Assembly: GCA_002104535.1 (NCBI GenBank)
Contig: NBOG01000014.1
Location: forward strand, 1 to 64,000
Source of the DNA: Cognaticolwellia sediminilitoris
GTDB lineage: Bacteria > Pseudomonadota > Gammaproteobacteria > Enterobacterales > Alteromonadaceae
Direction: 5' to 3'
DNA length: 64,000 nt
Part shown: positions 9,323-18,489 of the stretch, in pieces
Position numbering within the stretch: position 1 is the stretch's first letter
Layout of the letters: every line of letters begins with the position of its first letter
The notes under the pieces: model-generated
The model's input: only the letters and a program-made list of their open reading frames with translations
The model's database searches: none
Told to the model about the DNA's origin: nothing
Program-made: the position numbers and the translations under genes

Positions 9323-9883
9323 ATGTTAAAAAATAAATTATTCATGGTGTTAACACTAATTGCAGTGTTGACTGGTTGTGTTACTACACAAAAAGCTAGA
9401 GTAGATTTTGATCGCAATAGTGAAATATCTACTTCTCATTATAAAACCTTTGCTTGGCTTAACGAAGCTAAAGTTTTAGCTGAGCCTATTGACGTTAACC
9501 CTGTGATGAAAGTTAGAATTGACAACGCAATTGAGCAAGCATTTATCGCTAAGGGCTATCAACTTGTCAGTGATGCTGAACAAGCTGACTTTACTATTTC
9601 ATATACCATGGGCAGTCGAGAGAAAGTTAAAGTTGATACTTTACCCGTAATGTACCGTACTAGCTTTCTATGGGGGCATCGGTACTATGGAGGTATAGGA
9701 GTGAGCAGTGACACTCATGTTCGTAACTATACTGAAGGAAAACTAGCCATTGATGTATACGATGTCAAAAGTCATCAACCAGTTTGGCATGGTTGGGCAG
9801 TAAAACACATTAAATCATTAGAGCGAGATAACCCAACAAAAGCTATTATGATGGTTGTTGAACAAGTAGTTGCTCAGTTTTAA
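9323..9883 (+). CDS. DUF4136 family lipoprotein
   Basis: A 186-aa protein with a lipoprotein signal (hydrophobic FMVLTLIAVLTGC; the lipobox LTGC puts the acylated Cys at residue 19). The body has the DUF4136 pattern: FDRNSEISTSHYKTFAW near the start, then a helix with VRIDNAIEQAFIAKGYQ, ADFTISYTMGSREK, and a C-terminal KLAIDVYDVKSHQPVWHGWA strand. Residue +2 after Cys is Val rather than Asp, so outer-membrane sorting is expected. An SD GGAAGG precedes the ATG. Function of the family is unknown. The gene stands alone, downstream of and divergent from ilvIH. Confidence 0.85.
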   Translation: MLKNKLFMVLTLIAVLTGCVTTQKARVDFDRNSEISTSHYKTFAWLNEAKVLAEPIDVNPVMKVRIDNAIEQAFIAKGYQLVSDAEQADFTISYTMGSREKVKVDTLPVMYRTSFLWGHRYYGGIGVSSDTHVRNYTEGKLAIDVYDVKSHQPVWHGWAVKHIKSLERDNPTKAIMMVVEQVVAQF

Positions 9884-10083
9884 CTAGTGAGTTAATAAAA
9901 GTAACTTAAGAGTGTTTGTCAGAATAAATTTGTTATTTTAACTTGAAATGAGCCGAAGTTAATTGAAACATCTGAAGAGAGTGTTAGATATTGTTTATCG
10001 ATATCATTATTTTCTCATGTTTTTATTTCAATTCAGGCTAAGATTATAACTAGAATGTTTTTATCTATAAAAATGAGGGGTAT

Positions 10084-10431
10084 ATGAAGCTATTTATGTT
10101 TGCCATTATGGCTACAGTGAGTTGGTTAGTTTACGTGCCTGTTAGTCATAGTGCTGACATCGCTCAAAATATTTGTGAATACGTGGCTGTAGATGAAAAG
10201 AGTCGGCTACGAAAAGTTCTAAAGGCCAACCGTCTAAAATTGCGTAAAGTGTTTAAAGATATCAGCTGTAACGGTGATAATCTTTTGATTTTTGCCGCTA
10301 AAAAAAATGCCCTAGAAATTGGTGATTTATTGATTAAAAAATTACCAAAATCTGTTGTAGAAGCTGAAATAGCTAATTTAACTCCATTATCACCAACGTT
10401 AGTTGGATTAGCTCAAGAGCGGATAAAATAG
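10084..10431 (+). CDS. DUF3718 family small exported protein
   Basis: A 115-aa protein with a signal peptide (MKLFMFAIMATVSWLV..., cleavage near SHSA/DIAQ). The mature part carries the DUF3718 pattern: ICEYVAVDEKSRLRKVLKANRLKLRKVFKDISCNGDNLL, with two conserved Cys (ICEYV and ISCNG) that could form a periplasmic disulfide. The family is restricted mainly to marine gammaproteobacteria and has no known role. A GAGGGG-type ribosome site lies just before the ATG. The gene appears monocistronic. Confidence 0.8.
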   Translation: MKLFMFAIMATVSWLVYVPVSHSADIAQNICEYVAVDEKSRLRKVLKANRLKLRKVFKDISCNGDNLLIFAAKKNALEIGDLLIKKLPKSVVEAEIANLTPLSPTLVGLAQERIK

Positions 10432-10482
10432 AAGGTTTAAATAGGTTTAGATTTTTGATTTGGAGCAATGAAGCGCTATTAA

Positions 10483-11427
10483 TTAACTTTTAATAATTAA
10501 GCTCTCGATAGTTTTAGCTGTTTCTCTGGGTTGCTCCATAGGAAAACAATGTTTTTCACCAAAAGTTTGCCATTGAATGTTTTTATTCATTTTTGCCGCT
10601 CTTTTAACTGCCCTTGGGATAAAGAAGTAGCTGTTTTTTGCCACCAAAATAGTTACCGGTAAGCTGGTATTTCGAACGGCTCGCCATAATCCTGTCGGAT
10701 AAGAGCCAAAAATAGAAGCTTCCCAACTTGGCGCACAACTAAGTTTAACTGCCTCATCACTTTCATTACACTTTATTGAAGAATATTGGCAATAATCACT
10801 GATAACTTGTGGTTGCCATGCCTTATAAAAAGACTTACTTGAAATATTTTTTTTCATCGCCTCAAGGTTAGGCCAAACAGAAGTTCGGTTTGCAACTGAC
10901 TTTACCATTGCTCTATGTCGCCACGTACCTGTCAAACGCATCAACTGCTGGGCAATTATCATCTCGTTTTGAAACAAAACGGGGTCTAGCAAAATTATTT
11001 CACTAAATAAGTCCGGATATTTATGTGCCGCCATTAAAGTTAAAACGCCGCCCATCGAATGTCCAATTCCGATTAAGGGCCCGTCTACTTTAACATTTGC
11101 TTGTAGATAAATAGCGTCTGCAATTGTGTTTGCCATTTTTTGCCAATCAGGCATCTTGATTGATGGTTGTGTTGAACCGCCATGACCAGGAGCATCGGTT
11201 AACCAAATTGACCAGTCATGAGGTAATTGTGATGCCATCGCTGCTAAGGTCATCGCAGAGAAGCCTGTACCATGCAATAAATGAATACGCTTAGTACCTT
11301 GAACGCCGATTCTACAATAACCATTAACGGTTAAGTCACTGGCCGATTTTTGTTGCCATTGTTGAGTGTTTTTAAGCACTAATGACGAGTCATTTGGCAT
11401 TATGTTTGTGTGGCTTGATTCAGGCAT
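10483..11427 (-). CDS. Alpha/beta hydrolase
   Basis: A 314-aa cytoplasmic alpha/beta-hydrolase fold protein. Visible elements are the oxyanion strand IHLLHGTGFSAMTL, the strand-4 DAPGHGGSTQP, the nucleophile elbow IGHSMGGVL (GxSxG, Ser near residue 123), and a late His in EKHCFPMEQP near residue 296. The acid is probably the Asp in LLDPVLF or an acidic residue later. It resembles lipase/esterase and lysophospholipase-like hydrolases; the substrate cannot be told. The start is uncertain: a second ATG ten codons in is also possible and neither has a good ribosome site. It converges on the DUF3718 gene. Confidence 0.8.
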   Translation of the reverse strand: MPESSHTNIMPNDSSLVLKNTQQWQQKSASDLTVNGYCRIGVQGTKRIHLLHGTGFSAMTLAAMASQLPHDWSIWLTDAPGHGGSTQPSIKMPDWQKMANTIADAIYLQANVKVDGPLIGIGHSMGGVLTLMAAHKYPDLFSEIILLDPVLFQNEMIIAQQLMRLTGTWRHRAMVKSVANRTSVWPNLEAMKKNISSKSFYKAWQPQVISDYCQYSSIKCNESDEAVKLSCAPSWEASIFGSYPTGLWRAVRNTSLPVTILVAKNSYFFIPRAVKRAAKMNKNIQWQTFGEKHCFPMEQPRETAKTIESLIIKS

Positions 11428-11658
11428 CGATTTAATTTTTGATTTTCAGAGTTGATAACATACCAACTTACTGGTCGGATGTGAATGTGGTTATCAACAA
11501 GTTTTGTTACCATTTTGTATCAATTTAATTATTGTGACTTATTGGGCTCTCCAAATTTCCAATATTCAATACAAAACCTATCAATTAGCTTTCGTTTCTT
11601 TTTGTTTTTCTTTCGAAATTAAAAGGTTTCTTTTGAACTGAAAGAAATTTTATATTTT

Positions 11659-11680
11659 AACAAGTAAAATGAAACTTGTT
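11659..11680. promoter_or_regulatory. Inverted repeat upstream of the 49-aa gene
   Basis: AACAAGT, 8 bases, ACTTGTT: a perfect 7-bp inverted repeat 40 bases before the start codon of the 49-residue gene and just before a TAATAAT that could serve as a -10. It could be an operator; no regulator is suggested by the neighbours. Confidence 0.35.
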
Positions 11681-11720
11681 GTGTAATAATACCAAGGTAG
11701 TAACGAAATAGGAGAGCATT

Positions 11721-11870
11721 ATGGCTCATGAAGAAACAGTGCAAGTATTAGAGCCCCGCAACAAGGCTTTTGAAGTATCAAAAACTATTGAGCAGCAATT
11801 AAGTGATGCCAATGATGAAATTGAAGATTTGAAACTGCAAATTGCTTGGCTAGAGCGCTCTTACGAATAA
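11721..11870 (+). CDS. Small 49-aa coiled-coil protein, unknown function
   Basis: A short gene with a strong ribosome site (AGGAGAGCATT then ATG) and its own downstream terminator at 11886. The product begins MAHEETVQVLEPRNKAFEVS and ends LKLQIAWLERSYE. From about residue 18 to the end, hydrophobic residues follow a heptad-like spacing among Glu, Asp, Gln and Lys, so one amphipathic helix or coiled coil is likely. There is no signal peptide or Cys. It vaguely recalls SlyX-type small coiled-coil proteins but lacks their recognisable motifs, so I assign no family. Codon use is ordinary for the window. The combination of promoter-side repeat, SD and terminator argues that it is real. Confidence 0.75.
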   Translation: MAHEETVQVLEPRNKAFEVSKTIEQQLSDANDEIEDLKLQIAWLERSYE

Positions 11871-11885
11871 CCAAACCATCTTTTT

Positions 11886-11924
11886 AAAAAAGGCTAATAT
11901 GAATTAATTCTATTGGCCTTTTTT
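11886..11924 (+). terminator. Intrinsic terminator after the 49-aa gene
   Basis: AAAAAAGGC (11886-11894) pairs with GCCTTTTTT (11916-11924). The AT-rich interior (GAAT/ATTC) can extend the hairpin, and the 3' arm gives the U-run. Confidence 0.85.
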
Positions 11925-12351
11925 ATTACTTTCAAATAGCTAGAATTAGCGTTCCCGCTTATACCCCCTTTTCTTATCAATAATCCATGGTTCGGTATTT
12001 TTAACTGATTAATATAATTGTATGTTGTTAATTCAGCCAATGTGATTAGAGTTTTTAGCTGAATTAAATACTAAGTTGAACAATGTCATTAAGAAAAAAA
12101 TTTTCTTATTTTACTGGTGGAAAATTCGGCAGGGGAAATTTGACTTAACTCTCAAATTTTAAACAAAGCACGTTAATTTAATAAGTTAACAAAGAGTATA
12201 AATGACATAAACAAAAATTAAATTGTTTATGAATTCGTATGCAATTGGCATGACAGCAATTTAATGTGTACTCTCGAAATATTGTCTTTGTTGTTGCTTG
12301 GTCTGATATTTAGAGTTCAATCAGACCTGCTTTTACGGTTAAGGTTATTAA
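11925..12351. other. Upstream region of the GH13-GH31 operon
   Basis: About 430 bases without a gene. It contains an 8-bp inverted repeat, AAATTTGA (12136-12143) / TCAAATTT (12152-12159), and the LacI-type operator-like sequence at 12228-12248. No sigma-70 promoter with both hexamers could be assigned with confidence. Confidence 0.5.
12228..12248 (+). promoter_or_regulatory. Putative LacI-family (maltodextrin) operator
   Basis: The 21-base sequence matches the one at 48350-48370 at 19 of 21 positions; the mismatches are A/T exchanges at positions 8 and 18. The core here is GAATTCGTATGCAA, against GAATACGTATGCAA at 48353. It lies about 100 bases before the GH13 start codon, and the related site lies about 130 bases before the TonB receptor start. 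A palindromic core centred on CG is typical of LacI-family operators. The regulator is not in the window. Confidence 0.7.
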
Positions 12352-14322
12352 ATGTATCGTTGTTTATCCAAATTTATCGACCATTCGAATTTGAAAAATG
12401 TCGTCAGTAGTATATTACTCGTTAGCAGTTTAGCGTCCTGTTCCGGTGACAATAATAAGCCAGAAATTAATAGTGTTTCAACATCAGAACACCCGAGTGC
12501 TGAGCAGCATATCTCTAATGAAATGAACAAAGGTGGAAAACCTGTTGTATATCAAGTGTTCACTCGTTTATTTGGTAATAAAAATGCTAACAATAAACCT
12601 TGGGGAACCATAGCTGAAAATGGTGTGGGTAAATTCAGCGATTTTAATGATACGGCACTAAACGCTATTAAAGAGTTAGGTGTCAGTCATATCTGGTATA
12701 CCGGTGTACCGCATCATGCCTTGATTGGTGATTATACTGAATTCGGTATTTCAAATGATGACCCTGATGTAGTGAAGGGTAGAGCAGGATCGCCTTATTC
12801 AGTCAAAGATTACTACAGTGTTAATCCTGATTTAGCTGATAACCCAGCTAAGCGTGTTGAAGAGTTTGAAGCGTTAATTGCAAGAACTCATCAACAAGGT
12901 ATGAAAGTGATTATTGATATTGTCCCCAATCATATCGCACGTGATTACCGCTCTCTAGGTAAACCAGATGGTGTTCGCGATTTTGGCGAAGATGATGATA
13001 AAACAGTTGAATTTTCTAGTAATAACGACTTCTACTATGTTGTTGGGAAAGACTTTAAAGTTCCCCAATCGCTAGACGGATATTCGCCATTAGGCGGTGA
13101 GCAGCACCCTTTAGCTGACGGTTTATTTGCCGAGTCACCAGCAAAGTGGACCGGTAATGGCTCTCGTGCAGCACAGCCGAACATTAATGATTGGTATGAA
13201 ACCGTTAAAGTTAATTATGGCGTTAAACCCGATGGTAGTTATACCTTTGCGCGTTTACCTGAGTCTTATCGTTATAAAAGTTATCAAGAACACTTTCAAT
13301 TCTGGCAAAATAAAAAAATACCAAATTCTTGGGTAAAGTTTAAAGAAATAACGCAGTTTTGGTTAGCAAAGGGGGTCGATGGCTTTCGTTATGATATGGC
13401 AGAAATGGTGCCAGTTGAGTTTTGGAGTTATTTAAATTCCGCGATTAAAATGACCAATAAAGACGCGTTTATTTTGGCTGAAGTATACAACCCTAATGAG
13501 TATCGCAATTATATTCAGTTAGGAAAAATGGGCTATTTGTACGACAAAGTCGACTTTTACGATCGCTTAAAAGACATTATGCAAGGTCATGGTAATACCG
13601 ATGACTTAGCTAATATTCAACAGCGTTACGCGGACATTGAACAACACTTATTACACTTTTTAGAAAACCATGATGAACAGCGCATAGCCAGTCCTGGATT
13701 TGCCGGTAGTGCAGAAAAAGCCAAACCAGCCATGGTTGTTTCAGCCTTAATTAGCCGTTCGCCTACCATGCTTTATTTCGGTCAAGAAGTCGGCGAAGAT
13801 GGTAGTGAAGAAACTGGTTTTGGCGACCCAAGTCGTACCACTATTTTTGATTATGCTGGCGTACCTGCACACCAACGTTGGATGAATGATGGTAAATTTG
13901 ATGGTGGTCAACTCTCTGAAAAAGAAAAAGACTTAAGAGCTTTTTATCAGCGAATATTAACAATATCTGCTAATAACATTGCTATGACAGGGCTTTACCG
14001 TAGTTTACATGAAGAAAACCGTAAGGCATTAACGCCATATAATCATCAACAATTTGCATTTTCTCGTTGGTTAGACAATGAAAAGTTAATTGTTGTTAGC
14101 AATTTTGATAGTGAAAATAGTTATCAATATGACTTGAAGTTGCCTACAGAATTAGTAAAAGAATGGCATTTGCCTGCAGGGCAGTATTTGTTATCTGATT
14201 TGCTCAACACTAACGACAATACAAAAAATACGCTTATTGTTAACCGTGATAGCACTGCCAGTATTGCAATTAATATCGAGCCACTTGCTTCCTATGTTTT
14301 TAAATTAAAGCTGAGTAAATAA
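12352..14322 (+). CDS. GH13 family alpha-amylase-type lipoprotein
   Basis: A 656-aa lipoprotein: the signal ends in SLASC with the Cys at about residue 30. The catalytic (beta/alpha)8 barrel shows the GH13 conserved regions: DIVPNHIARD (region I, near 190), the nucleophile Asp in DGFRYDMAEM (region II, near 347), the acid/base Glu in LAEVYN (region III, near 378) and the transition-state Asp in FLENHDEQR (region IV, near 443). A C-terminal beta domain follows from about 560. The product is expected to hydrolyse alpha-1,4-glucans or maltodextrins, probably at a membrane surface facing the periplasm. It is followed after two bases by the GH31 gene, so they form one operon. Exact specificity (endo-amylase, maltogenic or cyclomaltodextrinase-like) cannot be read from sequence alone. 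Confidence 0.9.
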   Translation: MYRCLSKFIDHSNLKNVVSSILLVSSLASCSGDNNKPEINSVSTSEHPSAEQHISNEMNKGGKPVVYQVFTRLFGNKNANNKPWGTIAENGVGKFSDFNDTALNAIKELGVSHIWYTGVPHHALIGDYTEFGISNDDPDVVKGRAGSPYSVKDYYSVNPDLADNPAKRVEEFEALIARTHQQGMKVIIDIVPNHIARDYRSLGKPDGVRDFGEDDDKTVEFSSNNDFYYVVGKDFKVPQSLDGYSPLGGEQHPLADGLFAESPAKWTGNGSRAAQPNINDWYETVKVNYGVKPDGSYTFARLPESYRYKSYQEHFQFWQNKKIPNSWVKFKEITQFWLAKGVDGFRYDMAEMVPVEFWSYLNSAIKMTNKDAFILAEVYNPNEYRNYIQLGKMGYLYDKVDFYDRLKDIMQGHGNTDDLANIQQRYADIEQHLLHFLENHDEQRIASPGFAGSAEKAKPAMVVSALISRSPTMLYFGQEVGEDGSEETGFGDPSRTTIFDYAGVPAHQRWMNDGKFDGGQLSEKEKDLRAFYQRILTISANNIAMTGLYRSLHEENRKALTPYNHQQFAFSRWLDNEKLIVVSNFDSENSYQYDLKLPTELVKEWHLPAGQYLLSDLLNTNDNTKNTLIVNRDSTASIAINIEPLASYVFKLKLSK

Positions 14323-14324
14323 TC

Positions 14325-16871
14325 ATGATAAAAACATATTTTCATTCTAGAACCGTTATTTACTCACTAGTTGTTCTTGTTGCTGCAAGCATATTAACAG
14401 TCGTTAGCGGAAAAGCATTTTCGCGTGATTACATTGCTCACCAATTAACGGGTAACTCATTAACCGTAACAACGACTGATGGCATGGTTGCTATTAATGC
14501 CCTTAATTCGTCTGCATTTGAAGTTCACTATCAACCACAAGGCCTCAAGCAATTACCTTCTTTTGCGTTAACTCCGGGCATAATTAAGGGGAATGGCAAG
14601 TCTGATACATTATCGGTGTCGGAGTCTGAGAAACAACTGACATTGAGCAGTTCAGCGCTCGTGGCTATTATCAACAAGTCACCTTTTAGTATTCGTTACA
14701 CTAAAGTAAACGGCGACCTTATTGCCAGCGAAGAACGTGGTTTTTTTACCGCATCAAGTAAAGTTGATAATGTTAGCAAAACTTTTCATGCCAAAGACGT
14801 AAGTACTAAAGAAGAAAATAAGAATGAATTCAGCTTAGGTTTTCGTTTTAAATTACAACCACAAGAAAAAATACTTGGTGGTGGTCAGCGTGTCTTAGGA
14901 ATGGATCGCCGTGGGCATAAAATGCCATTATATAATCGCGCCCATTACGGTTATGAAACTGAGTCAAATCAGATGTATTATGGACTGCCGGCTATCATGT
15001 CGAGTAATAAATATATTATCGTTTTTGACAATTCCGCTAAAGGTGAGCTTGATATAGCTCACGAAGAATCTGATATTCTACAATTTAGTGCCGTTGCAGG
15101 GCGAACATCTTACCTGATCCTAACCGGTGATACATATCCTAAACTTATTGAAAACTTAGTTAATGTCACAGGAAAACAGCCACTACCACCAAGATGGGCT
15201 TTAGGGAACATTGCAAGTCGATTTGGCTATCATAGTGAACAAGAAGCGCGTGATGTAGTGCAAAAATACCATAATGAAGACTTTCCGCTTGATGCAATAG
15301 TATTCGATCTGTATTGGTTTGGGCCTGATATTAAAGGTCATATGGGTAATTTAAATTGGGACAAAAAGGCTTTTCCAACCCCTGTTGAAATGATCAAAGA
15401 TTTTAAAGCACAAGGGGTCAATACCATCATGATCACTGAGCCGTTTATTTTAACGTCATCAAGCCAGTGGCAAAGCGCGGTTGAAAATAACGCATTAATG
15501 AAAAATGAAAACGAGCAAGCTGAAAAATTTGATTTTTATTTTGGAAATACCGGCTTAGTCGATGTCTTTGATAAGCAGGCACAAGACTGGTTTTGGCTAT
15601 ATTATCAAAAGCTTGCTGAGCAAGGAGTGACAGGTTGGTGGGGCGATTTAGGTGAGCCTGAAGTTCACCCAGGAGATGCTTTGCATAACCTAAACGGTGA
15701 AAAAGTAAAAGCAGATGCAGTCCATAATGTCTATGGCCATCAATGGGCCAAAATGGTTTATGAGAGACTGCGAAAGTTCCAACCTGAAACACGGCCATTT
15801 GTATTAATGCGCTCCGGCTTTATTGGTTCACAGCGATACGGTATGGTGCCGTGGACAGGTGATGTTAGTCGCAGTTGGGGCGGATTTAAACCGCAGGTTG
15901 AATTAGCCTTACAAATGAGCTTGTTAGGGTTAAGTTATATTCACTCAGATTTAGGCGGTTTTGCCGGTGATGCACCAATTGATTCTGAGCTTTATATTCG
16001 CTGGTTACAGTACGGTGTTTTTCAGCCGGTATACCGTCCTCATGCCCAAGAAAATGCTAAGCCTGAGCCTATTTTTCACGATAAAGAAACTAAAGATATT
16101 TTACGAGAATATGTCAAATTACGTTACCGCTTAATGCCTTATATTTATTCATTAAGTATTGAGAACAGTTTGACAGGTATGCCTATCATGCGGCCAATGT
16201 TTTTTGAAGATGAGACTAAGTTGAGTCTTATCGATGAAAAGGACAGTTACTTTTATGGCGATTCACTTTTAGTTACTCCTGTAACTGAGCAAGGCGCACG
16301 GGAAGTTGAGATAGATTTACCCGCAGGTGTTTGGTTTAACTTTTGGACAGAACAATCTTACCAAGGTAATCAAAAAATCAAGTTAGCCGCGCCATTAGAT
16401 CAAACTCCAGTATTAGTACGCGCTGGTGCTTTTATTCCTATGGTTGATTCGATGCAATCAACCAAAGATTACAACACGAAAAACTTAACCTTACATTATT
16501 ATGCTGACACTTCAGTATCGTCATCTTCATCAGTTATGTATAACGATGATGGAAAAGACCCTAACTCGATTAGTAATGGTGCCTATGAAAGCTTAAGTTT
16601 CACAGCTAAACACACAGATAAATTATTGGCTTTTGATTTCGAACAAAATGGGGATTTCCCAGGGAAAGTGAAAGCGCGCCAGTTAACGTTAGTGATACAT
16701 AATTACAAAAATATTGCTAAATCAATAAGCGTAAACACTGAGAATATCAATATAGTTGAAAATTTAGCTGAGTTTAATTCGACCAAGTTATCTGCGTGGT
16801 ATGACAAAAAAAACAAGCAATTGAAAATTAATATGCCATGGAGTAACGCAGTAAAAATAGTGCTTAAATAA
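14325..16871 (+). CDS. GH31 family alpha-glucosidase / 4-alpha-glucosyltransferase
   Basis: An 848-aa exported enzyme with an N-terminal hydrophobic signal (residues about 12-30, possible cleavage near VSGKAFS). An N-terminal beta-sandwich containing GGGQRVLGMDRRGHKMPLYN leads into a GH31 barrel. The nucleophile is the Asp in GWWGDLGEP (near 441) and the acid/base the Asp in WTGDVSRSW (near 512). C-terminal beta domains follow. The GDLGEPEVHP signature and the loop AHYGYETESNQMYYGLPA resemble the Cellvibrio japonicus Agd31B type, an oligosaccharide 4-alpha-D-glucosyltransferase, so disproportionation of maltooligosaccharides is as likely as simple hydrolysis. Gene spacing (2 bases) and the upstream operator tie it to the GH13 gene. 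Confidence 0.92.
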   Translation: MIKTYFHSRTVIYSLVVLVAASILTVVSGKAFSRDYIAHQLTGNSLTVTTTDGMVAINALNSSAFEVHYQPQGLKQLPSFALTPGIIKGNGKSDTLSVSESEKQLTLSSSALVAIINKSPFSIRYTKVNGDLIASEERGFFTASSKVDNVSKTFHAKDVSTKEENKNEFSLGFRFKLQPQEKILGGGQRVLGMDRRGHKMPLYNRAHYGYETESNQMYYGLPAIMSSNKYIIVFDNSAKGELDIAHEESDILQFSAVAGRTSYLILTGDTYPKLIENLVNVTGKQPLPPRWALGNIASRFGYHSEQEARDVVQKYHNEDFPLDAIVFDLYWFGPDIKGHMGNLNWDKKAFPTPVEMIKDFKAQGVNTIMITEPFILTSSSQWQSAVENNALMKNENEQAEKFDFYFGNTGLVDVFDKQAQDWFWLYYQKLAEQGVTGWWGDLGEPEVHPGDALHNLNGEKVKADAVHNVYGHQWAKMVYERLRKFQPETRPFVLMRSGFIGSQRYGMVPWTGDVSRSWGGFKPQVELALQMSLLGLSYIHSDLGGFAGDAPIDSELYIRWLQYGVFQPVYRPHAQENAKPEPIFHDKETKDILREYVKLRYRLMPYIYSLSIENSLTGMPIMRPMFFEDETKLSLIDEKDSYFYGDSLLVTPVTEQGAREVEIDLPAGVWFNFWTEQSYQGNQKIKLAAPLDQTPVLVRAGAFIPMVDSMQSTKDYNTKNLTLHYYADTSVSSSSSVMYNDDGKDPNSISNGAYESLSFTAKHTDKLLAFDFEQNGDFPGKVKARQLTLVIHNYKNIAKSISVNTENINIVENLAEFNSTKLSAWYDKKNKQLKINMPWSNAVKIVLK

Positions 16872-16970
16872 ATTGAGGTGCTGCGGCTACTTTGCAATTA
16901 TTTTTATTCAAATACATGTTATTGTGAGTCAAATTATAATCGTATTGATGATTAAAAAGGATCTGCAGCA

Positions 16971-18416
16971 ATGACTTTCGAAGCGATCATTTCTAGCCTA
17001 AATAATATTCTGTGGGGTGATGGACAAGTCCTCATCTATGTTTTGTTGTTTGCCGGTTTTTGGTTTTCATACAAGCTGAAATTTGTCCAAATATTAAACT
17101 TTCGTCATATGTTTTCGGTGATGAAAAATAGCGGTAAGTCTGATGATAATACTGATGCAAACTCAGGCATCAGTTCATTACAAGCATTATTTATCGGCTT
17201 ATCAGCAAGGGTTGGTACGGGTAATTTAGCCGGCGTAGCCGTTGCTATATCACTTGGTGGCAGTGGAGCTATATTTTGGATGTGGACTATTGCGCTGCTT
17301 GGTATGGCAACAGGTTTCGCTGAAAGTGTTTTAGGCCAGCTCTATAAAGTTAGTGACGATCAAAAAGAGTATCGTGGTGGGCCCGCATATTATATCCAAA
17401 AAGGCCTTAACCAACGCTGGTTGGCGATATTGTTTTCACTGTGTTTATTCTTAGGTTATGGCTTTAGTTTTAGTGCTATGCAAGCCAATACTATTGCTGA
17501 CTCTTTAAATCACGCGTTTAATATTCCAAGTATGTATTCAGGCATAGTGATCACAATACTCGCAGGCGCTATTGTTTTGGGCGGGTTAAAGCGAATAGCT
17601 CGATTTGCAGAGCTGATAGTACCTTTTATGGGAATTGCCTTTATTTTAGTTGCGATAACCATCACTGTTATTAATATTAGCGCCGTGCCTGCGATGTTAT
17701 ACGATATTATTACCTCGGCTTTCGGTCTGCAAGAAGCTGGTGCGGGTATGTTAGGTGCTGCAATTAAAAACGGTATCCAACGCGGTTTGTATTCTAATGA
17801 GGCCGGCGCGGGTAGTGTTCCTCATGCAGCAGCTAGTGCCAGACCCGTTCCAAATCATCCAGTCACTCAAGGCTATGTACAAATGCTTGGGGTGTTTTTG
17901 GATACCATGGTGTTATGTACCTGTACGGCGTTTATTATCTTATTAGCAGATATTAATTTCACTGGCGAAATGGAAGGCATTCGAGTAACACAAAGTGCAA
18001 TTACCCATCATTTAGGTGAAAACGGGGTATATTTCGTTTCAGCGGCCATTAGTTTGTTTGCATTTACATCAGTTGTAGCAAATTACGCTTATGCTGAAAG
18101 CAACTTACACTTTTTCAAACTCGACAATAAAATCGGCCGAACTTTATATACTGTAATGTATTTAGCTATGGTGCTGTGGGGCTCTAGTGCGAGTTTAAAA
18201 CAAGTATGGAGTATGGCAGATGTAGCGTTAGGGTTAATGACTTTAGTAAACGTTATTGCGATTGTACAGTTAACGCCAACCATTGTTGCTTTAACAAAAG
18301 ATTATAACGCTAAACGAAAAGTTGAAAACGTTACCAATAAAGATATGGAATTCAATGCAGAAGATATTGAATTTCAAGGTAAGTTAGCAGCAGGAATTTG
18401 GCATAAAAAGCCTTAG
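16971..18416 (+). CDS. Sodium:alanine/glycine symporter (AGCS family)
   Basis: A 481-aa inner-membrane carrier with about 11 hydrophobic segments. AGCS hallmarks include FIGLSARVGTGNLAGVAVAI (Na+/substrate region), FWMWTIALLGMATGFAESVLGQLYK, RGGPAYYIQKGLN, and the family signature GLYSNEAGAGSVPHAAA. It imports alanine or glycine with Na+, as usual in marine bacteria. It lies 100 bases after the GH31 gene with its own SD AAAGGA and a TATAAT at 16935-16940 (no clear -35), so it is probably a separate unit rather than part of the glucan operon. A terminator follows. Confidence 0.92.
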   Translation: MTFEAIISSLNNILWGDGQVLIYVLLFAGFWFSYKLKFVQILNFRHMFSVMKNSGKSDDNTDANSGISSLQALFIGLSARVGTGNLAGVAVAISLGGSGAIFWMWTIALLGMATGFAESVLGQLYKVSDDQKEYRGGPAYYIQKGLNQRWLAILFSLCLFLGYGFSFSAMQANTIADSLNHAFNIPSMYSGIVITILAGAIVLGGLKRIARFAELIVPFMGIAFILVAITITVINISAVPAMLYDIITSAFGLQEAGAGMLGAAIKNGIQRGLYSNEAGAGSVPHAAASARPVPNHPVTQGYVQMLGVFLDTMVLCTCTAFIILLADINFTGEMEGIRVTQSAITHHLGENGVYFVSAAISLFAFTSVVANYAYAESNLHFFKLDNKIGRTLYTVMYLAMVLWGSSASLKQVWSMADVALGLMTLVNVIAIVQLTPTIVALTKDYNAKRKVENVTNKDMEFNAEDIEFQGKLAAGIWHKKP

Positions 18417-18429
18417 CAATAAGCTGAAT

Positions 18430-18457
18430 AAACTAGCGGTAAAGTTATCGCTAGTTT
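18430..18457. terminator. Bidirectional terminator after the AGCS gene
   Basis: AAACTAGCG / CGCTAGTTT (9 bp perfect; the inner bases can extend it) between the convergent AGCS and Mpo1-like genes. AT-rich arm ends supply U-runs either way. Confidence 0.8.
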
Positions 18458-18489
18458 AATAAAAGTATCGTTGTATTAACCTACATTTG

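Noticed and set aside
15445-15798. 117-codon open frame on the minus strand
   Set aside because: Lies inside the GH31 catalytic domain; no start signal and no recognisable motif.
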